A stretch of DNA of 64,000 nucleotides, taken from Candidatus Omnitrophota bacterium. GTDB taxonomy: Bacteria > Hinthialibacterota > Hinthialibacteria > OLB16. The number at the start of each line of letters is the position of its first letter. Positions within the stretch are counted from its first letter, which is position 1. The DNA is taken from positions 52,540 to 116,539 of the forward strand of contig JACKFH010000013.1 in the NCBI GenBank assembly GCA_020632575.1, read 5' to 3'. The notes under the pieces are model-generated. The model did not search any database and had not been told where the DNA came from. It saw nothing but the letters and a program-made list of their open reading frames with translations. Positions 52,201 to 59,059 of the stretch are shown here, piece after piece. A program made the position numbers and the translations under genes.

Positions 52201-52886
52201 GATTGGATCAATCGATCCACCGCAGCTGGACGTTGGGGGTCGGGCTCGGCCCACGTTTTCCACACGCCTTCCTCGGGGAGGTAGGTTTGCACAAATCCGC
52301 GGCGGGAGCCGATCCAAACCTCCCGCCCGTGATCGAGAACCTGCTCAATTTCTTCGTCCCGTAAATCGGGAGAGTTTTCGAGGTTGAAAGCGGTGATGGA
52401 ATCGTTGTCGATAAGAAACAATCCATCCCAAGTCGCGACCCAGACACGGTCATGGTCATCCACCGCAAGGGATTTCGCCCACTCAATCGCAAACCCAGAG
52501 GTGGAATCGAAAACCTTCCAATCGGGTCCTTGGATTCGCCAGACGCCATCGCCCCAAGTGGAGACCCAAATCGCTCCGGTGGAGTCCTCATCGATATCGG
52601 TGACTTGGTTGATCGTCAGTTCGTGGGTGTTGAAGTATTGACGGAAGTCCCACTTGCTCAGGTCTATCTCCTCGGCGTGGGACACACTCGACAGGAACAG
52701 GAAAAACAGCGTTTCGAGAGCCCGGCGAAAGACGATTCGGAAGCATTCCGATCTCGAGTCCTCGGTGCGGACTCTTTGATCCACTGAGGTTAGTTCGAAT
52801 TTGAAGTTGGAATTGGGCAGAGAAAAATTCGGTGTGGCTGGGCTAGACGGAAACCCGTGATGTCGACAGTCGGATTCCTTATACAC
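49254..52886 (-). CDS. Two-component hybrid-type sensor kinase with beta-propeller input
   Basis: A 1210-residue protein beginning at GTG 52886 (GAGAGG upstream). A signal or anchor is near residues 50-70. Residues about 75-700 are two-component propeller (Reg_prop) repeats (GAIWVSTWGDGVWRI, LWFATRGSGVYVYD, DIWVSTASAGLFRY). A Y_Y_Y domain follows (about 690-780). One transmembrane helix is at GFYIPVGSLLFLAGAFAIG. Then come a PAS domain (IQTAPRGIVILDSS), a HisKA domain with H998 in VSHELRNPLGS, and HATPase_c (NLINNACDAML, DTGPGIP, GVGLGLPIV). Known propeller sensors often bind polysaccharide fragments. There is no receiver domain or HTH output and no response-regulator gene beside it. Confidence 0.9.
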   Translation of the reverse strand: MYKESDCRHHGFPSSPATPNFSLPNSNFKFELTSVDQRVRTEDSRSECFRIVFRRALETLFFLFLSSVSHAEEIDLSKWDFRQYFNTHELTINQVTDIDEDSTGAIWVSTWGDGVWRIQGPDWKVFDSTSGFAIEWAKSLAVDDHDRVWVATWDGLFLIDNDSITAFNLENSPDLRDEEIEQVLDHGREVWIGSRRGFVQTYLPEEGVWKTWAEPDPQRPAAVDRLIQSASNTVWALFWNMHDILEFRDGHAESVRDDLEFSDYLTVFGENGSAVAYTIPTNGATIELSKDSRRRSIPGPGIPIVCAALPPKGQLVVGSQTGLYAFQENAWGEVDLGKDLGTQNITTVHFSKEGLLWVGTRSGLILGQPPVWTQFKNSASEIPLYLFVPPSPGQASPIAISEGGDLCRFEGGDWKPYLRIEATENRLERPFRDSPNSLWAIVRSQAMHWSLQNGKVLDQLPPVPDAYLERIFVTRSGKPLGMTREGVFEWTADKWLPYSEYTPVLDSLVHSFLEPVTGEYWLGYNNGIERWKDGTVQVFGEEDGVDEGDTVASIYQTRGGDLWFATRGSGVYVYDGSKFDRIDLEDGLLRDSIQEIHEGSDGTMWVSYRYRGVAMWKAGQWVSFSERHGLPNSPVTSFAEDANGDIWVSTASAGLFRYRSDTKPPDTFIGVTPTEIGYRGTGLFAFGAWDAWNHTPEANLRYSWRVIRQDSPQSEAIAWTHPDQADLAAVPPLPHGAYRFEVRAYDEDGNLDPSPAAADFEVLPPIWLKPGFYIPVGSLLFLAGAFAIGRHQSMRRLKHSQARLELSNKSLRDEIRTRIEAEKALRKAEERSRILIQTAPRGIVILDSSTGKFTEVNRAATEIYGLSSEELLQKGPVELSPPFQPDGVPSKVAAESYISRALQGEKLTFEWVHLDSQGSEKVCEIDLVRLSEMGTHLVRASLTDITQRKKNQQELEDYRLRLEDLIKERTAELEAAQDRLLKKQKLETLGSLVATVSHELRNPLGSIAGSVFTLKERLKEEPVDVDRPLLRIERNIVRCTRIIEDLLDFTRTKNPTLISTRIDPWLKEMLQDYDFPEEIEVDIQLETEAEAMIDRNRVFRCVVNLINNACDAMLDPRRGDETTKGLKISSRIEADRYLFQVTDTGPGIPRDELEKVLEPLYSTKSFGVGLGLPIVSQIMEQHEGGLELKSEVGKGTTATLWLPLVRTAKR

Positions 52887-52948
52887 GAACGCCCGCCTCT
52901 CTCGATGGGGTCGATCGCCTCAATGAATTGGGAAATGAGAGCGAACGA

Positions 52949-53431
52949 TCAGCCGGCTGTCGGGGTCTCCATGTGTTGGGCGAGGTAGTGTTGGAGTCCG
53001 ATCTCCTTGATGATGTGAATTTGAGTTTCCAACCAGTCGACATGCCCTTCCTCATCGGTGAGCAAAGCCTCGAAGATTGCGCGGCTGGCATTGTCGCCCA
53101 CCTTGGCCGAGACCTTCACTCCCTTGTTATAGAGTTCGACCGCGTCCATTTCCAGTTTGAGATCGTTTTCGAACTGCTCTGGGACTGTGGCGCCGACCAG
53201 GATCTTGTGGTACTTCTGCATATTGGGCACACCCTCGAGGAAGAGGATCCGATCGATGATGGTCTCGGCGTGTTTCATTTCCTCGATCGATTCCTCGTAA
53301 TACTTCTTGGCGAGGACATCGTATCCCCAATCGGAATTCATCCTGGAATGGATGAAGAATTGATTGATCGCGGTAAGTTCCGCGCAGAGCCCTTCGTTGA
53401 GGAGTTCAATAACCTGATCGTTGCCTTTCAT
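52949..53431 (-). CDS. bfr: Bacterioferritin
   Basis: A 160-residue four-helix ferritin that oxidises and stores iron. Ferroxidase ligands are in place: E18, E51, H54, E94 (KLEMDAVELY) and the DEEGHVDWLE motif carrying E127 and H130. The haem-ligand methionine M52 is present (EEMKHAE), so it is a haem bacterioferritin. The SD before ATG 53431 is GAAAGGG. It lies 130 bp downstream of bfd on the same strand, so Bfd should reduce the haem to release the iron. Cytosolic 24-mer by family knowledge. Confidence 0.96.
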   Translation of the reverse strand: MKGNDQVIELLNEGLCAELTAINQFFIHSRMNSDWGYDVLAKKYYEESIEEMKHAETIIDRILFLEGVPNMQKYHKILVGATVPEQFENDLKLEMDAVELYNKGVKVSAKVGDNASRAIFEALLTDEEGHVDWLETQIHIIKEIGLQHYLAQHMETPTAG

Positions 53432-53561
53432 CTGGTGCGCCCTTTCAAGAATCGACGGAATGGGAAGTTTAGTTTTTGAGAATATCAGGGGGCCAATCTA
53501 TCGTCAACTCACGGGACCAAGGATATTGACATTTAGTAATAAACCTTGACAGAAAATGAAT

Positions 53562-53804
53562 CTACGCGATCGCTTTGGATGGTTTGAGAGCAGGAATCCC
53601 TCGGCTTGGCGCCGACACCGAAACTTGTCGCTGCTCTTTCAGGAAATCCGCCAAGTCGCATCGGCAAGCTGTGCAGGTTTGACCCAATCCGACACGTTCA
53701 CACAATACATCCGGTTCTTGAATACCGGTATTTTGAGCGTACTGAGCAACAGTCGAGAATTCGACATTATGGCAATGACACTTTGTCATTCTTTGGCAGG
53801 CCAT
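53562..53804 (-). CDS. bfd: Bacterioferritin-associated ferredoxin (Bfd)
   Basis: An 80-residue [2Fe-2S] protein. ATG 53804 has AAAGGAGG seven bases upstream; a longer frame continues to 53987 without support. The cluster ligands are the CHC pair near residue 9-11 and the CTAC pair in GLGQTCTACR. Family role: electron donor to Bfr haem for iron mobilisation. The last 20 residues (SVSAPSRGIPALKPSK) extend beyond the usual end and look disordered. A promoter with GTTGGGT half-sites lies just upstream. Confidence 0.93.
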   Translation of the reverse strand: MACQRMTKCHCHNVEFSTVAQYAQNTGIQEPDVLCERVGLGQTCTACRCDLADFLKEQRQVSVSAPSRGIPALKPSKAIA

Positions 53805-53831
53805 CCTGTCGCCTCCTTTATTGGGCGGTTT

Positions 53832-53885
53832 GTTGGGGTTTTGACCCAACGTTTTCAAGTATAACCCAACGCCGATTGTTTGCAA
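53832..53885 (-). promoter_or_regulatory. bfd promoter with repeated GTTGGGT half-sites (candidate iron-responsive operator)
   Basis: Minus-strand TTGCAA (53880-53885), 16 bp, TATACT (53858-53863). GTTGGGT occurs at 53864-53870 (spacer) and 53844-53850 (around the start point), exactly 20 bp apart, and the inverted GTTGGGG at 53832-53838 makes a palindrome with the second copy. This overlaps the -10 and start point and looks like a repressor site. It does not match the Fur box. Confidence 0.55.
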
Positions 53886-54013
53886 GGGTAAGCTATCAAC
53901 AAAGAGGATCTGGGAATTTCCAAGATGTGGGCCTATCCAAAGAGGGCTTAGTTGAACATCAGAGAGGAGTTGCGAGGGGCCAATCAACTTTTTTCAATCT
54001 TTTGTGATCTATC

Positions 54014-54115
54014 GTTTGAATCACGGAAGTTCACGGAAAATGCAGGAATGACACGGAAGAACAAAAATCGAAGATTTTTGTATGCGGCTCCTCTGTGAAT
54101 TGCCGTGATTCAAAC
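54014..54115. repeat. 102-bp MITE-like element with 13-bp terminal inverted repeats
   Basis: GTTTGAATCACGG (54014-54026) and CCGTGATTCAAAC (54103-54115) are perfect terminal inverted repeats; the pairing extends imperfectly to 24 bp. Inside is a perfect hairpin CAAAAATC-GAA-GATTTTTG. The left half also has repeated CACGGAA units. The right end supplies the stop codon of the glycosyltransferase gene (TGA at 54110-54112). Confidence 0.6.
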
Positions 54116-55081
54116 CCACGCGCGCAATTCTCCCACCGCCTTCGCCAAACCGCCCAGCAATTTGGCCCACCCCCCGAACCAGGGCCGCCACCCAAGTCGC
54201 TGACCTTGCATTCCTCCGGCGAAGAGTAGTAGGCATCCAAGGATACCCAACGGCCAAAACGATTTCATGGCGAAGCAAATCCCAGCAAGAAGAATCGGGG
54301 CAAGGACAACCAGAATCGATTTCAATTTCTTTTGGGCCAGCAGGGGCGTCCGATTCTTTCTGTGGAACTGAAGGGTGTAGTAGCCGTTTCGGTAGGCTCT
54401 CCGCAGCCACCCGAAGAATGTGGGATTCGGGTAACAGTGTCGCCCTCTGGCCTTGGGTTGGTAGAAAAATCGAAAACCCTTTTCCGCGCAACGATAGAAA
54501 TAATCCGAGTCCTCCGCATTGGTCCGGAACCGGGAATCGAACTCACCGGTTTTACGGATGACCTCGGCCTTGAAGAGGTAGTTGAAATACATGACCTCGC
54601 GCCAAGGGGGATCGAGTTTCCTCGCGTCCGAGCCAAACGCTTTCTTGGTCACTGCCTCGTCCAAAGTCGCCGCCCAGTGTTCCCCGTCGTTGGCCGCGAA
54701 GACTCGGCCGCATGCAACGGAATAGGCTCCCCAATCAACATCGGAGAGGAGCGTATCGAGCCAGCCCGGTTCGAGGACGATGTCGCTGTCGATGAAACCG
54801 ATGAAATCGACCTCCTCCACCACCGCCTCGAGCGCGCGATTGCGGGCATTTCCCACTCCGGCATTCTTATCGAGATGAATGGAGGTCACGGTTGGGTAGG
54901 ATTCAAGGACTTCCTTCGTGCCATCGGTGGATCCATCGTTGACCACCACGACCTGATCCGGCTGCTGAAGCAAGAGGCTTTCGATGCAGCGGGGCAGAAT
55001 CTCGGCGGCGTTGTAAGCGGCGACCAGGAGCGCCGCTCTGGGCGGACTGGGAATTTTTGGCTCGTTAGGCGGTGCCGTCAT
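54110..55081 (-). CDS. Glycosyltransferase family 2
   Basis: A 323-residue GT-A enzyme. ATG 55081 is preceded by GAGGAAAG. The N-terminal domain has ALLVAAYNAAEILPRCI, VVVVNDGSTDGT and GFIDSDIVLEPGW, the DxD metal and sugar-nucleotide site, and GEFDSRFRTNAEDSDYFYR, the acceptor-side ED motif. Two hydrophobic segments near the C-terminus (residues about 250-290) anchor it to the membrane. It should transfer a sugar to a lipid- or surface-linked acceptor. Its C-terminus ends in the MITE-like element, so the last residues may have been altered by insertion. It is 13 bp downstream of the lipoprotein gene. Confidence 0.88.
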   Translation of the reverse strand: MTAPPNEPKIPSPPRAALLVAAYNAAEILPRCIESLLLQQPDQVVVVNDGSTDGTKEVLESYPTVTSIHLDKNAGVGNARNRALEAVVEEVDFIGFIDSDIVLEPGWLDTLLSDVDWGAYSVACGRVFAANDGEHWAATLDEAVTKKAFGSDARKLDPPWREVMYFNYLFKAEVIRKTGEFDSRFRTNAEDSDYFYRCAEKGFRFFYQPKARGRHCYPNPTFFGWLRRAYRNGYYTLQFHRKNRTPLLAQKKLKSILVVLAPILLAGICFAMKSFWPLGILGCLLLFAGGMQGQRLGWRPWFGGWAKLLGGLAKAVGELRAWV

Positions 55082-55094
55082 GGGGTGTCTTTCC

Positions 55095-55745
55095 TCATGG
55101 TTTGGTCCCGGGAGCCCGCTCCTCGATCCGAATCCGCCGCCATTCGTCGTCCTCGGTCTTCTGATAGATGATGTAGCGATCGATACGAATCCGACGGTCG
55201 ACCTCGAAGGAGTTCGGTTTTTGGACTTCGTAAACGAATTGGGCATGGAGATAGACTCGGTGGCGCTTTACTTCATCGCTGTAGTCTCCCTGTGCCGGAA
55301 CGGATTCCCCGAGCATGTGAACTTCTCCTCGATAAGTCGAATCGAATCCGTTGTTGGCGGAATCGGGAGCGCGGAAATAGAACTTTTCGGCTTCGATCTT
55401 GAGACGCACTCGCGAGGGGGATTGCATGATATCGGCCATGGCCTTCATCGATTCTTCGGAGACCAGCAGATCGCCACCGGGATTGGTGTAGAGGTCATGG
55501 ATCGCTTCGAGGTTCTTCAAGTAAAACTTTTCTTGCTCTTCCAACAGTTCCCGGTCGATGAGCGCCGCGGCCTCATCCATCTGATCCTGGAGGGGGGCGT
55601 CATCGGGAAGCGTGGGGTACTCGGGAACAAATTCGACCGGAGAGGCCTGTTCCATCTTCGAATCCTTCCCGCACCCCAAGACACCCAACAGGAGGAGTCC
55701 CGAGGATAAAACCCAAATGTATCGAAGTCTTCGTGGCTGTTTCAT
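55095..55745 (-). CDS. Probable lipoprotein of unknown function
   Basis: A 216-residue protein with a lipoprotein signal (YIWVLSSGLLLLGVLGCG; lipobox LGVLGC, lipidated Cys25). The mature part starts with an acidic, helical region (QDQMDEAAALIDRELLEEQEKFY) and continues with a beta-rich part (RLKIEAEKFYFRAP, then RIRIDRYIIYQKTEDDEW), resembling NTF2-like or VirB8-like folds in outline. No known domain is recognised. It is divergent from the GT39 gene and cotranscribed with the GT2 gene. Confidence 0.7.
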   Translation of the reverse strand: MKQPRRLRYIWVLSSGLLLLGVLGCGKDSKMEQASPVEFVPEYPTLPDDAPLQDQMDEAAALIDRELLEEQEKFYLKNLEAIHDLYTNPGGDLLVSEESMKAMADIMQSPSRVRLKIEAEKFYFRAPDSANNGFDSTYRGEVHMLGESVPAQGDYSDEVKRHRVYLHAQFVYEVQKPNSFEVDRRIRIDRYIIYQKTEDDEWRRIRIEERAPGTKP

Positions 55746-55811
55746 GGAGAGTTCCAGGGTATCGCAGATCCATCGGGATTTGAAACCGAGCGGACTCCTT
55801 CCCTCAGTGGG

Positions 55812-58019
55812 ATGCCGCCTTTAAAGTCGCCCGGAATGATGCCGACGCGAATAACGTTTCGATTTTTCTCTTTGAAAGACCGCAACCTGGACTTGGTGAT
55901 CTGGGCGCTTTTGATAGGTCTGGCCTTCTGGCTGAGGGTCCCACATTTTTCACCGCTTGCCCTGCAGTTCGATGAGGTGGAATACGCCTACTGTGTGAAG
56001 ACCAACCAGTTTCCCCATTCTCCGTATCTGCTCTTCCTTTGGATGGGGTATCTCATGAAACCCTTCGTGTCGCTGGACTGGGGTTATTCCGCCCTGTCGA
56101 TGGTTTCCTCCCTGGCCACCGTCTTTTTCATCGGATCCGTGGCGGGAAAGCTCACCGGATCGAGAACCGCGGGATGGATGACCGCCTTGGTGTGGGCGAT
56201 TGCGCCGATCGCCCTCCGAGTGGGGGCCAAGCAGGAGGTTTACGCTTTCCAGACCTGTTTGCTCACCCTCTCCTGGTATCTCGCGGTTTGCCACCGCAAA
56301 GTGCTCCTTTCGGGATTGGCCTTGGGAGCCACTTTCGCGGCGCACAATGGAACCCTCTTCGCGCTCCCGGCGACACTGACTCTCTTTTACCTGGTTTGGT
56401 CCGAGCCGGAAAAGGCTGAAAGTGAGGGGGACAACGCACCCATGTTGCCGGTGAGATCGGCGGGATTGTGGGGACCCTTTGCAATCGGGTTTGCCGCGCC
56501 GGTTCTCATGGTCCTCACTTGGATTGTCGGGGTCTGGATCAATTTTCATGGGACCGAGAAACTGGATCTCCTTCCCGTCTATTTGGAGGGCAACTCGCCC
56601 TCGGCGGATTTTTCTCTCATCCTACCGGATGAGGAGACTCCTCTTGGTCTCGAGTGGATCAAAACGCTCAGAGACAATGTCGGCGATCAGTTCGAACGGT
56701 TCTGGCACGACCTCGCGGACACCGAGGTGATTCCTCGCGGAGGGATTCTGTTTGGATTCCTCGGGCTGTTGTTTTTGTCCTGGAAGCGTTCCCTTCCCTG
56801 GTGGCTCCTTCCAACCCCATACCTGGCGTATGAGTTCGCGGTGGGCTGGACCCTCGATCCGGGCATCTACTCGGTCTATGTCCTTCCCGCTATCGCCATT
56901 TCGGTGGGGTGGATGACCGCGATGTTGCTCAGCCCGCTCACCGAGTACTACCACCGAATCGTCGCGGCCATCTGTCTGGCGGGAACGATGCTCTCCCTCT
57001 TGGTCGCCTTGCCCAGCGTCCAAAAAGAGGCGCATCTTCGCAATCTCGAACCCTGGAGGGTCGAGAAGGGGGCGATGATGTCGCTCGCCAAGTGGGTCCG
57101 CGACAACACGCCCGAGGATTCGATCGTCGATGTTCCCGCGGAGTGGTTCTATTGCGGTCTCGCCATCCCCTACTACGCCGAACGACTGCCGATGTTTCGG
57201 GATGGGTATATCCTGCGACCCGAAAAATGGCGTCCGATGTATTCGGACCAACGTTTCCAGCACCTGGAAAAAGTGAGCGATGCAATGATAGACGAATGGA
57301 TCGACTCGAACCGACCGCTCCTCAGTTTCGATCCGAATCCATTCACCGGATTTGGAGCCTCTTGGGGGGGCATCGATACGGGACGGCTCGAAGTGCGCCC
57401 AATCCTTTGGCTCGATCGCAACGCGACCGGCACAAGCCGCTTTTGGAACGAACCGGAGGTCCAAGTCAGCATTGAGCCATGGCTGATCGATGACAAGGAG
57501 AGGCGGCCCCATTTCTATATCGACGAATACTTTCCCTCGGCGGAGATAGAGGCGCCTGTTTATCACCCCACACTGTATCGAATTTGTCGGAAGATGGATC
57601 CGGCCGAACCGCCGGAATGGGTGAGAAACCTTCAAGAAAAGGTTCCGGCCCACCAACGGGGAGCGCCTCCGGTTTTTAAGGGGAGAGGAATCCTGTTCAC
57701 CGGTCAGGCCTCTTTTTATTCCCCCTGTGTTGAGGGAGAGGACCACGCGGTCCGGCTCCGCATCCACACCAAGGGGCAGGAGTACGCCCTCAAGTGCGAG
57801 GTGCGTTACGATGGCGATTGGGTGAGTGTGGGCGAGGATGTCGAAAAATATGTCAACGATCCACCCGATCTTTTCACCGATCTCTTTTACCGTGTTCCCG
57901 CCAAGTACGCGGATGAAGAGAACTTGAGGTTCCGGATATCGCCCGCGTTCGGCACCGATTTTGTGAACCTCTTCGAGGTTGAGGTGGCGAGGGTTCGACC
58001 CGGGAAGGAGGGCGACTGA
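55812..58019 (+). CDS. GT39/ArnT-like membrane glycosyltransferase with large soluble C-terminal domain
   Basis: A 735-residue protein; ATG at 55836 is an alternative start and the SD is weak for both. About ten hydrophobic segments occupy residues 25-400. The first loop has LQFDEVEYAYC, the acidic DE pair typical of GT39/PMT and ArnT-type transferases that use polyprenyl-phosphate sugars. Residues about 410-735 are soluble and periplasmic, with no recognised domain. A sibling at 60841-62445 lacks this extension. It probably glycosylates a lipid or protein on the outer face of the inner membrane. bpsA follows directly. Confidence 0.82.
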   Translation: MPPLKSPGMMPTRITFRFFSLKDRNLDLVIWALLIGLAFWLRVPHFSPLALQFDEVEYAYCVKTNQFPHSPYLLFLWMGYLMKPFVSLDWGYSALSMVSSLATVFFIGSVAGKLTGSRTAGWMTALVWAIAPIALRVGAKQEVYAFQTCLLTLSWYLAVCHRKVLLSGLALGATFAAHNGTLFALPATLTLFYLVWSEPEKAESEGDNAPMLPVRSAGLWGPFAIGFAAPVLMVLTWIVGVWINFHGTEKLDLLPVYLEGNSPSADFSLILPDEETPLGLEWIKTLRDNVGDQFERFWHDLADTEVIPRGGILFGFLGLLFLSWKRSLPWWLLPTPYLAYEFAVGWTLDPGIYSVYVLPAIAISVGWMTAMLLSPLTEYYHRIVAAICLAGTMLSLLVALPSVQKEAHLRNLEPWRVEKGAMMSLAKWVRDNTPEDSIVDVPAEWFYCGLAIPYYAERLPMFRDGYILRPEKWRPMYSDQRFQHLEKVSDAMIDEWIDSNRPLLSFDPNPFTGFGASWGGIDTGRLEVRPILWLDRNATGTSRFWNEPEVQVSIEPWLIDDKERRPHFYIDEYFPSAEIEAPVYHPTLYRICRKMDPAEPPEWVRNLQEKVPAHQRGAPPVFKGRGILFTGQASFYSPCVEGEDHAVRLRIHTKGQEYALKCEVRYDGDWVSVGEDVEKYVNDPPDLFTDLFYRVPAKYADEENLRFRISPAFGTDFVNLFEVEVARVRPGKEGD

Positions 58020-58020
58020 G

Positions 58021-59034
58021 ATGAATCCGGATACGGATGACCTGTCCCTACAGGATCTTTGCGAGGTGATCGCCACCCTGACCGACCTGCATGAAGGACC
58101 GGAAGGGGTCGAAACCCTGGTAAGGATTGTCTACGAAAACCAGCCGATCGCGCCCCGGGATGTCGCTCGAAAGATGGGTCTGCCGATACCTCTCGTTTCG
58201 GCGATCCGTCGCGAATTCGAGAAAGAGGGATGGATGTTGAGAAAGGGAGGGATGGTTCTCAGTCCCGAGGCCGAGGCGAAGGCAAGGACCCTATGGGGAA
58301 AGGCCAGGTTCGAACATGCCTCAGAAACTGTGGAACCCGAGCAGGGTCCGTCCGATTTCCTGGATCGGATTGTCCAACTCCGGCCCTCGGCTGAGCGTTC
58401 TTTGGACCAATCTCATGCGACCCGAAAAACCTTGGTCAATCGGGCGAACCATTTCATTGAGGAAGGGCTGATCCAAGGGAAACGGGTTCTCTTCTTGGGA
58501 GATGACGATCTGACTTCATTAGCCACCTTGCAACTGCTACGTGAGAAAAGAGGCAAGGAGGCTCTCGGGTCTTGTGAGGTGACCGTCCTTGAACTTGACG
58601 AACGGTTGGTCGAACTGATCAAGTCGATTGGAGAACGTGAACGGTTTCCGATACGGGTGGAAAAAGTCGATCTTCGAGAAAAACTCCCCCAGAGTTTGGC
58701 GGGTCAGTTTGATTTCTTTTTCACCGACCCCCCGTACACACCTGCTGGAGCCGAGTTGTTCCTGGACCGGGGATGCGAGGCCTTACGACAGGTGGGCGGA
58801 GTCCGAGCGAACTTAGCAATCCCGCTGTCGCCACCCGCCCTGCAGATGGCGACTCAGGAAATCCTTTTGCGGAAGGGGTTTGTCATTGACTACTTGCTGC
58901 CGGCCTTCAACCACTACCTTGGGGCGACCATGCAGGGGGGAGTCAGCGCCCTTTATGGACTGACACTCCGGAACCCCAATCGGTTCGAGGGCGAGGGTCA
59001 TGCCGGACCCCTCTACACCCGAGAGGTCAGGTAA
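58021..59034 (+). CDS. bpsA: N4-bis(aminopropyl)spermidine synthase (BpsA), branched polyamine synthase
   Basis: A 337-residue enzyme. Residues 30-80 are the winged-helix domain (IAPRDVARKMGLPIPLV). The catalytic domain has VLFLGDDDLTSLA (GDDD 160-163), DFFFTDPPYTPAG (DPPY 236-239) and ALYGLTLR near the end. Family knowledge: BpsA adds two aminopropyl groups from decarboxylated S-adenosylmethionine to N4 of spermidine, making a branched polyamine best known from thermophiles. GGAGGG lies 8 bp before ATG 58021, inside the end of the GT39 gene. No SpeE or SpeD gene is adjacent. Zinc-ribbon cysteines, if any, are not evident. Confidence 0.88.
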   Translation: MNPDTDDLSLQDLCEVIATLTDLHEGPEGVETLVRIVYENQPIAPRDVARKMGLPIPLVSAIRREFEKEGWMLRKGGMVLSPEAEAKARTLWGKARFEHASETVEPEQGPSDFLDRIVQLRPSAERSLDQSHATRKTLVNRANHFIEEGLIQGKRVLFLGDDDLTSLATLQLLREKRGKEALGSCEVTVLELDERLVELIKSIGERERFPIRVEKVDLREKLPQSLAGQFDFFFTDPPYTPAGAELFLDRGCEALRQVGGVRANLAIPLSPPALQMATQEILLRKGFVIDYLLPAFNHYLGATMQGGVSALYGLTLRNPNRFEGEGHAGPLYTREVR

Positions 59035-59059
59035 TTTTCATTTTCCAAAAGCGGGAGGG

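Noticed and set aside
56622..58076. 484-residue minus-strand frame opposite the GT39 gene
   Set aside because: Shadow of the GT39 coding strand; no family features.
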